Shown in pieces: positions 43,826 to 53,559 of a DNA stretch of 64,000 bases; position 1 is the first letter of the stretch, and the number at the start of each line of letters is the position of its first letter. The DNA is from Flavobacteriales bacterium (lineage in GTDB: Bacteria; Bacteroidota; Bacteroidia; Flavobacteriales_D; CAJJDF01): NCBI GenBank assembly GCA_018609055.1, contig JABAYJ010000001.1:248001-312000 (forward strand), in the 5' to 3' direction. The notes under the pieces were generated by a model. That model was not told the origin of the DNA and did no database searches. It saw nothing but the letters and a program-made list of their open reading frames with translations. The position numbers and the translations under genes are program-made.

Positions 43826-44932
43826 TTAACAGTAATTAACAGGGTTTGTATTCACAATCGTTTTTATTAATTCTACGCCAGAAACTTTATCTTTCAGGAT
43901 ATCCTCAAATAACTCAATTGTAAATTGTTCACTTTCGTAATGGCCAATGTCTGCAATAATTATCTTGTCTTCTGCATCAAAAAACTGATGGTATTTGTAG
44001 TCTCCAGTTACAAAAACATCTGCTTTATTTCCTTTGGCAGCATCTAATAAAAAACTTCCTGAACCTCCGCAAACAGCAATTTTAATTACCTTTTCTTTAT
44101 GTATATTAGTATGTCTTATGCATTCCGTTTTCATTGAAGATTTAAGATGCGAAAGGAATTTTTCAGTTTCCATTCCTTCTTTCAAGTCACCAATTATTCC
44201 TGCGCCAAGTTGTTTGTTTACGTTAGCCATAGGGATTATTTCGTAAGCTACTTCTTCGTAGGGATGTACTTTATTTACCTCAGTCACTATCCTGTTGGCT
44301 TCTTGGTTCATTACTATAACCTCAATTTTGGTTTCATCCATAAAATTGGTTTTTCCTTTATCGCCATAAGCTGGATTGGTGCTTTCACCAGGTAAATAAG
44401 TTCCTTTTCCTTCTAAATTGAAACTGCAATTAGAATAATCACTTATGTGACCTGCTCCATTTGCAAAAAGGTTTTCTCTTACTTTCTCTACAATTTCTAG
44501 TTTATCGCTAGGGCAATAAACTATTAGTTTACTCATCCTATTTGCCATTGGCGACAAAATTTGGATGTTTTCTAATCCTATTTTCTCGGCAATTTTTTGG
44601 TTTACTCCATTTTTCAGGACATTATCTAAATTGGTGTGACACGCATAAATAGCTATGTCATTTTTAATCGCTTTTATGATTACTCTCTCAATATAATTTT
44701 TCCCGTTTAGTTTTTTCAGTCCGCTAAAAACTATAGGGTGATGCGCTATAATCAGCTTGCATCCTTTTTCTATGGCTTCGTCAACAATAGACTCTAAGCA
44801 ATCTAAACATAATAATACTTTAGAAACTTCTAACTCATTATTCCCGGTTATCAATCCGCTATTGTCATAAGATTCTTGATAAAAAAGAGGTGCAACTTGT
44901 TCTAGTATTTGAGTAATTTCTCGGAGTTTCAT
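43826..44932 (-). CDS. Nif3-like dinuclear metal-centre protein
   Basis: The 368-residue protein belongs to the Nif3/YbgI/DUF34 family, which forms ring-shaped hexamers with two metal ions per subunit. Metal-site motifs are LIIAHHPIVFSGLK near 59-72, CHTNLDNV near 96-103 and the C-terminal DIGHYESEQF. A PII-like insert (about 125-235) marks the long form. The function is unsettled; GTP cyclohydrolase activity has been proposed for some members. It is divergent from the zinc peptidase gene. Confidence 0.9.
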   Translation of the reverse strand: MKLREITQILEQVAPLFYQESYDNSGLITGNNELEVSKVLLCLDCLESIVDEAIEKGCKLIIAHHPIVFSGLKKLNGKNYIERVIIKAIKNDIAIYACHTNLDNVLKNGVNQKIAEKIGLENIQILSPMANRMSKLIVYCPSDKLEIVEKVRENLFANGAGHISDYSNCSFNLEGKGTYLPGESTNPAYGDKGKTNFMDETKIEVIVMNQEANRIVTEVNKVHPYEEVAYEIIPMANVNKQLGAGIIGDLKEGMETEKFLSHLKSSMKTECIRHTNIHKEKVIKIAVCGGSGSFLLDAAKGNKADVFVTGDYKYHQFFDAEDKIIIADIGHYESEQFTIELFEDILKDKVSGVELIKTIVNTNPVNYC

Positions 44933-44970
44933 TCTAAAAGATGTTTAAACTTTAAATATAAGGATTCCTT

Positions 44971-44993
44971 TCTCCTTTTATTAAAAAAGGAGA
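44971..44993. promoter_or_regulatory. Stem-loop in the divergent nif3-like/yugP-like region
   Basis: Arms tctcctttt (44971-44979) and aaaaggaga (44985-44993) are perfect 9-bp complements with a 5-base loop. Because both flanking genes point away, it is not an obvious terminator for either. It may lie in a 5' leader or be an operator. Confidence 0.3.
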
Positions 44994-45058
44994 CACCTTT
45001 TGTTAATTGTTCTGTTGGTGTGGATTTATTTTTACTTAAATAAAAACAGTTTAAGATT

Positions 45059-45736
45059 ATGATGGTAGTATATATATTGGGGGCTTTACTAGCTGGTTTA
45101 GGTATGCTTGCGAGCGGACAATTAAAAAGAAAATTTGCAAAATATTCTAAAATTCAATTGCAAAATGGAATGAGCGGAAGAGAAATTGCTGAAAAAATGC
45201 TTGCCGATAATCGAATTACTGATGTAAAAGTAATTGCAGTTCAAGGGCAATTAACCGATCATTACAACCCTACCAATAAAACTGTAAACCTTTCGCAAGT
45301 GGTTTACAATGAACGAAATGCTGCAGCAGCAGCTGTTGCGGCTCACGAAGTAGGACATGCAATACAACATGCTACTAATTACTCTTATTTACAAATGAGA
45401 TCTAAGTTAGTTCCTGTAGTAAGTTTTGGTTCTAAATATGTGCAGTGGGTATTAATAGCAGGAATTGCAATGGTTGCTAAATTTCCACAATTACTATTAG
45501 CTGGTATTGCTTTGTTTGCTTTAACAACTTTATTCAGTTTAGTTACTTTGCCTGTTGAGTTTGATGCAAGTAAAAGAGCCTTAAAATGGCTTAAGAGTTA
45601 CAATATTGTAAATAAAGAAGAATATGCTGGTTCTAAAGATGCTTTAAAATGGGCTGCCATGACTTATGTAGTTGCAGCAGTTGGTTCGTTAGCTACTTTG
45701 CTTTATTACGTTAATATTTATTTGAGTAGGAGGTAA
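45059..45736 (+). CDS. YugP-type zinc metallopeptidase
   Basis: The 225-residue membrane protease has an N-terminal helix, the zinc motif HEVGH at 96-100 (AAHEVGHAIQH) and three further hydrophobic segments at about 118-160 and 195-220. The third zinc ligand is probably the Glu in LPVEFDAS. This is the neutral zinc metallopeptidase 2 family; substrates are unknown. The next codon ATG at 45062 is an alternative start. The stop overlaps the start of the next gene by one base. Confidence 0.88.
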   Translation: MMVVYILGALLAGLGMLASGQLKRKFAKYSKIQLQNGMSGREIAEKMLADNRITDVKVIAVQGQLTDHYNPTNKTVNLSQVVYNERNAAAAAVAAHEVGHAIQHATNYSYLQMRSKLVPVVSFGSKYVQWVLIAGIAMVAKFPQLLLAGIALFALTTLFSLVTLPVEFDASKRALKWLKSYNIVNKEEYAGSKDALKWAAMTYVVAAVGSLATLLYYVNIYLSRR

Positions 45737-46395
45737 TGAAAGTCAACTACTTAATTTTATTACTGCTTTTTTGCTTCAACTGTAACAGTTCAAAGCATTC
45801 TTATAAAAATGAGAGTTTCTATGATGGAATTAAAACTAAAAATGACTACATAAAAACTCATGGAGATCCAGACTTTAAATACTATGGGATTTCTACTAAT
45901 GAAATCTGGGCTTACAATGACTCAATTAAAGGAGGTGTTCATAGTATAACATTTGCCGACAGCATTGTTAGAGGGCATAGTTGGTCTTTAAATTTCAATT
46001 TACCCGACACTACTGAATCAGTTTTTTTTAAAGAGGCGCCAGAGCTACCTTTTTATCAGTATTTAACTAGTAATCAATGTTTAATCAAACATACTGATGA
46101 CTACAATCATGAAGCCATTATTAAATTTAATCTTAACGATAGTATTGGAGTAATTACTAGAAATAGTAGTTCTTCAAAAATAAACGTGCTTTCGATAGTT
46201 AAAACATTAAAAGAACATCCTATTCATAAAATAGGATGCATCAAAAAGAATGCAAATCCAGTGTTTTTTCACATGGGATTTGTCCAAATATGGGTGAAAG
46301 AAAATAATTCAACATTCTATTCTTCTATGATAACTTTAAACTGGTATGATAAAAGATTTGAATCAGTTATGCAGGAAATTTGGAAGTTAATATAA
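45736..46395 (+). CDS. Hypothetical lipoprotein-like protein
   Basis: The 219-residue product begins with a hydrophobic signal (YLILLLLFCFNC) and a candidate lipidation Cys16 followed by NSS. The rest is soluble and beta-rich, with no motif I recognise (EIWAYNDSIKGGVHSITFAD is representative). ATG overlaps the TAA of the zinc peptidase gene, so the two are translationally coupled. It is convergent with dut. Confidence 0.7.
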   Translation: MKVNYLILLLLFCFNCNSSKHSYKNESFYDGIKTKNDYIKTHGDPDFKYYGISTNEIWAYNDSIKGGVHSITFADSIVRGHSWSLNFNLPDTTESVFFKEAPELPFYQYLTSNQCLIKHTDDYNHEAIIKFNLNDSIGVITRNSSSSKINVLSIVKTLKEHPIHKIGCIKKNANPVFFHMGFVQIWVKENNSTFYSSMITLNWYDKRFESVMQEIWKLI

Positions 46396-46403
46396 GACAG
46401 TTA

Positions 46404-46838
46404 CTACTTCACTCCAGTACTTCCAAAACCACCTTCTCCTCTATTTGTTTCTGATAATTCAGCAACTAAATTCCATTCGGCTTGGTCGTATTTTGCTATC
46501 ACTAATTGAGCTACTCTTTCGCCATTTTCTACTACAAAATTTTCATTACTCATGTTGATTAAAATCACACCAATGTCTCCTCGGTAATCAGCATCAATTG
46601 TTCCTGGAGCGTTCAGTACAGTTACTCCTTTTTTGTATGCTAATCCGCTTCTTGGACGAACTTGGGCTTCATAACCATCTGGCAAAGCAATATGCAATCC
46701 TGTTGGGATTAGTCTTCTTTCTAGAGGTTTAAGAGTAATAGATTCTTCCAAGTTTGCTCTTAAATCTAATCCTGCTGATTGTGGAGTTGCATATTGCGGT
46801 AATTCGTGTTGCGAATTATTGATGATTTCTATTTTCAT
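46404..46838 (-). CDS. dut: dUTP diphosphatase
   Basis: The 144-residue trimeric enzyme hydrolyses dUTP to dUMP, keeping uracil out of DNA. Five conserved motifs are present: [33 protein letters not shown] with the catalytic Asp, [10 protein letters not shown] and the C-terminal [10 protein letters not shown]. Length is normal. It is divergent from crtZ with about 140 bp between starts. Confidence 0.96.
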   Translation of the reverse strand: MKIEIINNSQHELPQYATPQSAGLDLRANLEESITLKPLERRLIPTGLHIALPDGYEAQVRPRSGLAYKKGVTVLNAPGTIDADYRGDIGVILINMSNENFVVENGERVAQLVIAKYDQAEWNLVAELSETNRGEGGFGSTGVK

Positions 46839-46934
46839 GGTATTGGATTCTGTTCTTTACAAATTTGATTGTTTTATCGGCAAACTCAAAGAGAATTGAG
46901 AAAAATTTAAATTGGAGGTTGTTAAAACCGAGTT

Positions 46935-46960
46935 CTTGCCTATTAAATTTCTTACCTTTA
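46935..46960 (+). promoter_or_regulatory. Candidate promoter of the carotenoid operon
   Basis: A TTG at about 46935 and TACCTTTA at 46953-46960 have the spacing of a Bacteroidota -33/-7 promoter, though the -7 ends in A rather than G. It lies about 18 bp before the crtZ start. Confidence 0.35.
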
Positions 46961-46978
46961 TTTGAAAATAAATTATCA

Positions 46979-47437
46979 ATGGAGTTTTTAATCATATTAG
47001 CTACTTTCTGGGGAATGGAATTCATGGCTTGGTTCACGCATAAATTTGTGATGCACGGGTTTTTATGGAATTTACATTTGGATCATCACGTTCCAAATAA
47101 AGAAAGTTTTTTCGAGAAAAATGACGCGTTTTTCTTGATTTATGCCATCCCATCATGGTTGTGCATTATGTTGGGTTCTATGTTTGCCGCTTGGACTATT
47201 ATGTTTATTGGTTTTGGAATTTTAGCCTACGGAATAGCTTATTTTCTGGTTCATGAAGTGTTTATTCACCAAAGATTAAAATGGTTCAGAAATAGCGACA
47301 ATGTATATTTAAGATCCATAAGAAGAGCACACAAAATGCACCACAAACACCTTGGAAAAGAAGAAGGAGAGTGTTTTGGAATGTTGATTGTTCCGTTTAA
47401 ATACCTAAGGCAAGAAATTCAAAAAGCAAAAGCTTAA
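46979..47437 (+). CDS. crtZ: Beta-carotene 3-hydroxylase
   Basis: The ATG at 46979 gives 152 residues and the expected N-terminus MEFLIILATF; an earlier in-frame start at 46865 runs through non-conserved sequence. The membrane di-iron enzyme has its histidine clusters at H21/H26 (HKFVMH), H33/H36/H37 (HLDHH), H92/H97 (HEVFIH) and H118/H121/H122/H124 (HKMHHKH). CrtZ adds the 3-hydroxyl to a beta-ionone ring. It starts a three-gene carotenoid cluster. Confidence 0.93.
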   Translation: MEFLIILATFWGMEFMAWFTHKFVMHGFLWNLHLDHHVPNKESFFEKNDAFFLIYAIPSWLCIMLGSMFAAWTIMFIGFGILAYGIAYFLVHEVFIHQRLKWFRNSDNVYLRSIRRAHKMHHKHLGKEEGECFGMLIVPFKYLRQEIQKAKA

Positions 47438-47450
47438 ACTCACATTTTCT

Positions 47451-48911
47451 ATGAAAAAAGCTGTTGTTGTAGGTTCTGGAATTGCGGGAATAGCTTCGGC
47501 AATTCGCTTGCAAAACAAAGGATACTCTGTTCAAGTATTAGAAAAAAATTCTTACCCTGGAGGTAAACTAACTCAGCTTACAGGAAACGGATACCGATTT
47601 GATGCCGGACCTTCGCTTTTTACAATGCCTAATTTGGTGACGGAATTATTCGAGATTTCTGGTAAAAATCCTTCCGACTATTTCAATTACGATCAGCTTG
47701 ATGTGTTGTGTAATTATTTTTATGAAGATGGAACTCGTATTTCAGCTCACAAGGATATTAAGCGTTTTGCGGATGAGATTGATCGAAACACGGAAGATTC
47801 TGCCGAAAAAGTAATAAAACACCTCAACAAAAGTAAATTCATTTACGGAGCAACTGAAGAACAATTCTTAAATCGTTCGCTACATAAAATTGGTTCATTT
47901 CTATCTTTCAAAACTTTAACTTCTATTGTCAAATTGCCTTTTTTGAATATATTTAGTTCAATGAATCAAGTGAACGAAAAAGCTTTTAAAGATTCTAAAA
48001 CGGTACGGCTTTTTAATAGATACGCCACCTACAATGGATCTAATCCTTACAAAGCACCAGGGATTTTAAATATTATTCCTCACCTAGAGTTTGGACTGGG
48101 AGCTTATTTGCCAAAAGGTGGAATGCACGAAATAACCAATAGTTTAGTGAAATTGGCCAAAGAAATTGGTGTGAAATTTCAGTTTAATGCGGAAGTAACT
48201 TCAATAGAAACAGAAGGGAATAAAGCGAAAAGCGTTCACACAAAATCAGGAAATTACGAAGGAGAAATTATTGTGTGTAATGCAGATATTCACACGGTTT
48301 ACGAGAAATTAATTCCTTCGGCCAAAAAATTAGAACAAGTTGACAAACAAGAAAGATCGAGCTCAGCTTTGATTTTTTATTGGGGGATTGGCCAGGAATT
48401 TCCAGAACTAGATGTCCACAACATTCTATTTACTGAGGATTACAAAACAGAATTTGAGCATCTGTTTGATTCTAAAACTATTTCTGATAACCCAACTATT
48501 TACATCAATATTACCAGTAAACATCTTAAACAGGATGCTCCCAAAGGGAAAGAAAATTGGTTTGTGATGATAAATGTCCCTTCAGTTTATGGGCAAGATT
48601 GGGACGAAATGATTGCCAAAGCAAGAAAAAATATCTTTACTAAAATATCAAGAGTTCTTGATCAAGATATCGAATCACTCATAGAATTTGAGGAGCAATT
48701 AACTCCGCAACTTATTCAGGATAGGACCAATTCGTTTAAAGGTTCGCTCTACGGAACTTCCAGCAATAACAGATTTGCTGCATTTTTCCGTCACAAGAAT
48801 TTTTCTTCGGAATTCAAAAACTTGTACTTTTGTGGTGGAAGCGTGCACCCTGGAGGCGGAATTCCTTTAGCACTTTCGTCTGCTAAAATAATTGATAAAC
48901 TGATTAAATGA
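47451..48911 (+). CDS. crtD: Carotenoid desaturase, CrtD-like (CrtI family)
   Basis: The 486-residue flavoenzyme has an N-terminal FAD motif VVGSGIAGIASAIRL (6-20) and the family C-terminus NLYFCGGSVHPGGGIPLA near 455-475. The preceding GSLYGTSSNN and the GGSVHPGGG form resemble 1-hydroxycarotenoid 3,4-desaturase (CrtD) more than phytoene desaturase, and the next gene is cruF, which makes the substrate for CrtD. A phytoene desaturase role is the main alternative. It lies 13 bp after crtZ. Confidence 0.8.
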   Translation: MKKAVVVGSGIAGIASAIRLQNKGYSVQVLEKNSYPGGKLTQLTGNGYRFDAGPSLFTMPNLVTELFEISGKNPSDYFNYDQLDVLCNYFYEDGTRISAHKDIKRFADEIDRNTEDSAEKVIKHLNKSKFIYGATEEQFLNRSLHKIGSFLSFKTLTSIVKLPFLNIFSSMNQVNEKAFKDSKTVRLFNRYATYNGSNPYKAPGILNIIPHLEFGLGAYLPKGGMHEITNSLVKLAKEIGVKFQFNAEVTSIETEGNKAKSVHTKSGNYEGEIIVCNADIHTVYEKLIPSAKKLEQVDKQERSSSALIFYWGIGQEFPELDVHNILFTEDYKTEFEHLFDSKTISDNPTIYINITSKHLKQDAPKGKENWFVMINVPSVYGQDWDEMIAKARKNIFTKISRVLDQDIESLIEFEEQLTPQLIQDRTNSFKGSLYGTSSNNRFAAFFRHKNFSSEFKNLYFCGGSVHPGGGIPLALSSAKIIDKLIK

Positions 48912-49546
48912 TAAAGAACATTTCTATAGAAAATAGGTGGATTGGGCTATTGCTCCTATTCTACTTTTTTGGTTTATTAGGAATGGCTTTACCCGAATAT
49001 CGTGATTTCTTTTTGCCACTAACACCTCTTAATTTACTTCTTACTTTGGTTGTTTTTTATAAGATGAATAACAATTTTAGCGGGAAGTTTTTGATTCTCT
49101 CAGCTATCATTTTTCTCATAAGTTTCTCGGTAGAAGCAGTTGGTGTGGCTACAGGTGTTCTTTTCGGAAATTACGAATATGGAGCTCCTTTTGGGTTCAA
49201 AATATTTGAAACTCCTTTGATGATTGGTGTGAACTGGTTGTTTTTGGCGCTTAGCACTTACGGAATCGTTCAGTATTTTACCAAAAAGGCCATTTTACTT
49301 ATTTTGATTCCACCACTGTTAATGACTGGACTAGATGTTTTGGTTGAACCAATTGCTATAAAATTAGATTTTTGGAGCTGGGAGAATGATATTATTCCTA
49401 TTCAAAATTATGTAATGTGGTTTGTAACCAGTTCAGTTATACACTCAGTCGTTTACTTCTTTAAACCAACTATAAACGCTAAAATTAGTTTTGTAATTTT
49501 GATTGTGCAAGTCTTGTTTTTTGGAGTATTGAATTTCGTGCTTTAA
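48908..49546 (+). CDS. cruF: Carotenoid 1,2-hydratase CruF-like membrane protein
   Basis: The 212-residue protein has seven hydrophobic segments and matches the DUF422/CruF family: SFSVEAVGVATGVLFGNYEYG near 75-95, GVNWLFLALSTYGI near 108-121 and LDVLVEPIAIKLDFWSWEN near 142-160. CruF adds water across the terminal double bond of an acyclic carotenoid end. It overlaps the desaturase gene by 4 bp. With CrtZ and CrtD it would turn gamma-carotene into a saproxanthin-like pigment. Confidence 0.88.
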   Translation: MIKNISIENRWIGLLLLFYFFGLLGMALPEYRDFFLPLTPLNLLLTLVVFYKMNNNFSGKFLILSAIIFLISFSVEAVGVATGVLFGNYEYGAPFGFKIFETPLMIGVNWLFLALSTYGIVQYFTKKAILLILIPPLLMTGLDVLVEPIAIKLDFWSWENDIIPIQNYVMWFVTSSVIHSVVYFFKPTINAKISFVILIVQVLFFGVLNFVL

Positions 49547-49553
49547 CAGAGTT

Positions 49554-51056
49554 TTACTCCGGCTTTTTAAGCATAGATCTTACATCAATTCCTTCTAGTT
49601 TGATAATAAACCAAATATAGAATCCGAAGATTAAGGTGTTAAATCCTAAGCAAAGTATTACTGAATCTTGGAAGAAATATTTGAAGCCTAAACTTAATCC
49701 GTACAAGCCAACCGCAAAAATCAAAAAGAAAAATACTTTCTTAAGATTATAGGGAATTGGATAGTGTTTTTGACCTAATAAGTATGAAGTAACCATCATT
49801 CCTCCATATACTAAGAAAGTTGTCCAAGCGGAAGCTACATAGCCTAGAATTGGAATAAAAATAAGGTTTAAACCTATAGTTAAAATTGCTCCTCCAATAG
49901 CAATGTAAGCTCCAAATTTTGTTTGCCCAGAAAGCTTGTACCAAATAGATTGATTGTAGTAAATCCCCAAGAAAATATTTGCCATTAGCAATACAGGAAC
50001 TATGTGTAAACCTTCCCAATAGGCGGTTTTAGGCAATAACCATTTAAAAATCTCTAAGTACAAGAGAATGAACAAAAACATGGAAGCAACTGCCAAAACG
50101 AAGTAATTCATGACCGTTCTGTAGGTTTCATTAGCATTTTTATCTTTTGCTCTAGCAAAGAAAAATGGTTCAGCAGCATACCTAAATGCTTGAATAAAAA
50201 GTGAAATTAAAATCGACAGCTTATATACTCCAGAATAAATTCCTACTTGCTCTTTGGCAAACTGGATTCCGTGCTCGGGTTCAATTACTCTTCTAAGTAA
50301 AAGCCTGTCAAAAGTTTCGTTAATTATTCCTGCAAAATTTCCAATCATTAACGGTAACGAATAAATCAACATTCGTTTAAGAAGCAGCTTGTTTATCTGC
50401 CATTTTACTCTAATTATTTCTGGGTACAAAAGCATTAATTTAACTCCTGTTGCAATTAAATTAGAAATGAAAATATAGGCTATTCCTATTTCTGGATTGT
50501 ACAATAATTCAACTAAGGCCGTTTTATTTCCTTGATCAAAACTAGTTTTAGCGTAAGCGATAAACAGCAAATTGAAAAAGATATTGGTCCCAATATTAAT
50601 CAAGTTAATTTGAGCAAATCGCTTTGCGTTTCCTTCGTTTCTGAGCTTTGCCATTGGAATAGATGAAAAGGCATCTAATCCAAGTATTAAAGAAAGGTAA
50701 ATTATAAAATCGGGCCTTGAAGCATAGCCAATAAAATCGGCTATGGATTGAGTAAATGTTAACCCTATTAATATAAAAAGCCCTCCAGAAAACGCAATAG
50801 AAGTTAGTGCAGTTCCATAAACTTTAGATTGATCATTTTCTGATTTAGAAAATTTGAAATAAGCAGTTTCTAATCCAAATCCAAGCAGAATAATAAAGAA
50901 GGCAACATTGGCATAAAGTTCCGAAACTTCTCCGTATTGAGCTACACTGAAACTAGTAACGTAAAGTGGAGTAAGTAAAAAATTTAGGATACGTGCGAAC
51001 ATACTACTTACTCCGTAAATAGCGGTTTGCCCTGCTAATTTTTTAATTACACTCAT
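49554..51056 (-). CDS. Wzx-like polysaccharide flippase (MOP superfamily)
   Basis: The 500-residue protein has 12-14 membrane helices and the N-terminal pattern of O-antigen/teichuronic flippases (SVIKKLAGQTAIYGVSSMF, then LNFLLTPLYVTSFS). These proteins move undecaprenyl-linked sugars across the inner membrane. It is the last of three tightly spaced minus-strand genes (enoyl-CoA hydratase, lipoprotein, flippase); no polysaccharide cluster surrounds it, although two glycosyltransferases lie at 54.2-56.8 kb. Confidence 0.88.
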   Translation of the reverse strand: MSVIKKLAGQTAIYGVSSMFARILNFLLTPLYVTSFSVAQYGEVSELYANVAFFIILLGFGLETAYFKFSKSENDQSKVYGTALTSIAFSGGLFILIGLTFTQSIADFIGYASRPDFIIYLSLILGLDAFSSIPMAKLRNEGNAKRFAQINLINIGTNIFFNLLFIAYAKTSFDQGNKTALVELLYNPEIGIAYIFISNLIATGVKLMLLYPEIIRVKWQINKLLLKRMLIYSLPLMIGNFAGIINETFDRLLLRRVIEPEHGIQFAKEQVGIYSGVYKLSILISLFIQAFRYAAEPFFFARAKDKNANETYRTVMNYFVLAVASMFLFILLYLEIFKWLLPKTAYWEGLHIVPVLLMANIFLGIYYNQSIWYKLSGQTKFGAYIAIGGAILTIGLNLIFIPILGYVASAWTTFLVYGGMMVTSYLLGQKHYPIPYNLKKVFFFLIFAVGLYGLSLGFKYFFQDSVILCLGFNTLIFGFYIWFIIKLEGIDVRSMLKKPE

Positions 51057-51059
51057 TAA

Positions 51060-51614
51060 TTATGGTAATGATTTTTCTTTGGCCCAAATTATAGTTTTTT
51101 CCTCTTTGGGTCTGTCCAAAATATTAATACTAGTTCCCATTTCTAATTTGAATGTTTTATCAACCAAAAATAAATCAACCCCTAATGTTATTCTTCTTGA
51201 TGTATCTTTTTTAATCATATGAGTATAGAATCGATACAAACTATCTGGAGCAATTTTTAATATAACTGGGGTATTAACTGGGCAGGTTGTAAAGTTATTA
51301 AAACTAATTTGAGAGTTGTCACTTGTAAGTAAGTCAGATTCACCTAGGCAAGACTTACAAAGAAAATACGCAGTATCCTCATTGGTATTTATCAAAAACA
51401 CCTCTATGCCAAAATTATAAGACTCTACTTCTACTGGGTAAAGCCTGTATTGAAAATCAATATTGTCATATATTTCCTGATCTGCTTTTTTAGGGACACT
51501 AACAACTTGTTCTCTTAATGGTTTTTCATTGCTTCTAATTTCCTCATTAGTATTTCTAACCTCTGTATTGCAAGAGATTAATAAAAAACAGGATATTAGT
51601 AGCGTCCATCTCAT
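51060..51614 (-). CDS. Hypothetical lipoprotein
   Basis: The 184-residue product starts with a lipoprotein signal (LLISCFLLISC, lipidation at Cys15) and continues with a Lys/Glu-rich linker and a beta-rich domain containing two Cys (LCKSC). No family is recognised. It lies 3 bp after the enoyl-CoA hydratase and 3 bp before the flippase gene, so the three form an operon, with no evident functional link. Confidence 0.7.
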   Translation of the reverse strand: MRWTLLISCFLLISCNTEVRNTNEEIRSNEKPLREQVVSVPKKADQEIYDNIDFQYRLYPVEVESYNFGIEVFLINTNEDTAYFLCKSCLGESDLLTSDNSQISFNNFTTCPVNTPVILKIAPDSLYRFYTHMIKKDTSRRITLGVDLFLVDKTFKLEMGTSINILDRPKEEKTIIWAKEKSLP

Positions 51615-51617
51615 TAT

Positions 51618-52394
51618 TTACTTAAAATTCGCTTTTCTTCTTTCGATAAAAGCAGTTGTTCCTTCTTTAAAATCATCTGTTCCAAAACAGTTCCCAAACT
51701 CTTGTATTTCTGTTGCAAAACCATCTACACCATCTACATAATTAGCGTTTACTGCTATAATAGCAAGCGATATTGCAGAAGAAGAATTCTTTACTATTTT
51801 ACCCGCAATCTTGTTACATTGCTCCAATAATCCTTCTGGAGTTGTTACGTGATTTACCAATCCCCAATTATGCGCATCATCTGCTGAAATCATTCCTGCT
51901 GTAGCAATCATTTCCATTGCTTTTCCTCTTCCAACTAGTTGCGCCAATCTTTGTGTTCCGCCATATCCAGGAATTACTCCTAATGATACTTCTGGCAATC
52001 CCATTTTAGCATTATCCGAAGCCACTCTTATATGAGCCGACATAGCTAATTCTAATCCTCCACCCAATGCAAAACCGTTTATTGCTGCAATAATTGGAGT
52101 AGATAAATTCTGTGCTAAATCAAATAGCTTATCGTGTCCTTCTTTACTTAGTTTTTTCCCTTCTTCTACTGAGAACGAAGCAAATTCTTTAATATCTGCA
52201 CCAGCTACAAAAGCCTTTTCTCCAGAACCAGTTAATATTATGGCTTTTACTGAATTCTCTTTTTCAGCATCTTTCAAAGCTTCTGACAATTCATTAATTG
52301 TTTGTGAATTAAGCGCATTTAACTGTTTTGGTCTATTTATAGTTATCGTTCTTATTGAATCGTTATTTTCTATAATAATATTGCTTTCTGCCAT
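51618..52394 (-). CDS. Enoyl-CoA hydratase/isomerase
   Basis: The 258-residue crotonase-fold enzyme has the oxyanion loop AFVAGADIKEFA and the second loop AINGFALGGGLELAMS; catalytic Glu residues lie in LGGGLELAM and GLPEVSLGVIPGYGGTQR. Both Glu positions are kept, so true hydratase activity on short-chain enoyl-CoA is expected. It is separate from the beta-oxidation operon at 15.9 kb and may act on crotonyl-CoA or amino-acid degradation. Confidence 0.92.
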   Translation of the reverse strand: MAESNIIIENNDSIRTITINRPKQLNALNSQTINELSEALKDAEKENSVKAIILTGSGEKAFVAGADIKEFASFSVEEGKKLSKEGHDKLFDLAQNLSTPIIAAINGFALGGGLELAMSAHIRVASDNAKMGLPEVSLGVIPGYGGTQRLAQLVGRGKAMEMIATAGMISADDAHNWGLVNHVTTPEGLLEQCNKIAGKIVKNSSSAISLAIIAVNANYVDGVDGFATEIQEFGNCFGTDDFKEGTTAFIERRKANFK

Positions 52395-52545
52395 TGTTTT
52401 TTATGTTTTTTTATCTCTAACTCAAAGTTAAGAGATTACTTGCTATACTTTTTAAGTTTGATTTTTATTATTCCATACTGAGTGTTAATAAGTGAAAACA
52501 ATCTTTAGTGATTTATGGTTCCTGAAAAATCAATACCTTTATACC

Positions 52546-53559
52546 ATGAAATTATCCTCTGGAATTGTATTTTCTTTTTTGCTCGGTTTTCTCTCTTTTG
52601 GGATTACCGCATTGGGAATTTATATCGTGTTAAATGACCTTGATAAGGAGTTCATGGTGTTGATAATTTCATTGATAATTGGGGTTTTGATATTTGTTGT
52701 TTCTTATTTTACTCTTCAGGTTTACACCAAACGAAAATTCAAAAAAATATACCGTTCCATAGGTTTAGTTTACGAAAAAAATGGAGATACGTTTGGAGTT
52801 GACGCCCAGTTAGAGGTTGAAAAATGGTTAAAGAATAAAACATCCGAAATACAAAAACTAAAATCTACTGAAGAATACCGAAGAGAGTTTTTTGGAAATT
52901 TAGCTCATGAACTTAAAACACCCGTTTTTAGTGTTGAGGGATATATTTTAACCTTACTAGAAGGTGGGTTAGAAGATGAAACAATCAACCGTAAATTCCT
53001 TAGTAAAGCAGCTAAAGGGATTGACCGTATTACGAAAGTAATCGCAGATATGGATACGATAACCAAAATAGAATCTGGTAATTTAAAGCTTGATTTAAAA
53101 AAGGTTTCAATTATTGAAGTTATAAAAAACGTAATGTCAGAATTAGAAGATCTTGCTAAATCAAAAGAAATTAAGCTAATAATTGAAAAGCCAGCTGTTG
53201 CAGATTTGTTAGTAAATGGAGATAAATTAAGATTGGAACAAGTTTTAACAAACCTAATAGCTAACTCTATCTTTTATGGAAACGCTGGAGGAAAAACTAC
53301 TGTTTTGATAAAAGAGAATTTGAGGGGAAAAATAACTGTTTCTGTTTCTGATGATGGGGTTGGGGTTGCTCCAGAACATCTTCCTAGATTATTTGAACGC
53401 TTTTATCGTGTAGAAAAAAGTAGAAATAGGAATCAAGGTGGCTCAGGTATTGGACTAGCCATTGTAAAGCATATTATTGAGGCTCACAATCAAAAAATAA
53501 CGGTAGAAAGCACAGAAGGAAAAGGAACTACTTTTTCTTTTTCTTTGGATCGGGTTTAA
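52546..53559 (+). CDS. Sensor histidine kinase, orphan
   Basis: Starting at ATG 52546 ([11 protein letters not shown]) gives 337 residues; a GTG at 52492 would add 18 residues lacking signal features. Two membrane helices (about 5-25 and 38-58) with almost no periplasmic loop are followed by a HisKA domain with His121 ([11 protein letters not shown]) and a HATPase domain ([36 protein letters not shown]). It resembles PhoR-type kinases. No response regulator is adjacent. The 3' end overlaps rnhB by 32 bp. Confidence 0.92.
   Translation: MKLSSGIVFSFLLGFLSFGITALGIYIVLNDLDKEFMVLIISLIIGVLIFVVSYFTLQVYTKRKFKKIYRSIGLVYEKNGDTFGVDAQLEVEKWLKNKTSEIQKLKSTEEYRREFFGNLAHELKTPVFSVEGYILTLLEGGLEDETINRKFLSKAAKGIDRITKVIADMDTITKIESGNLKLDLKKVSIIEVIKNVMSELEDLAKSKEIKLIIEKPAVADLLVNGDKLRLEQVLTNLIANSIFYGNAGGKTTVLIKENLRGKITVSVSDDGVGVAPEHLPRLFERFYRVEKSRNRNQGGSGIGLAIVKHIIEAHNQKITVESTEGKGTTFSFSLDRV

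Noticed and set aside
44971..44993. Terminator between the nif3-like and zinc peptidase genes
   Set aside because: The flanking genes are divergent, so no transcript is expected to end here.
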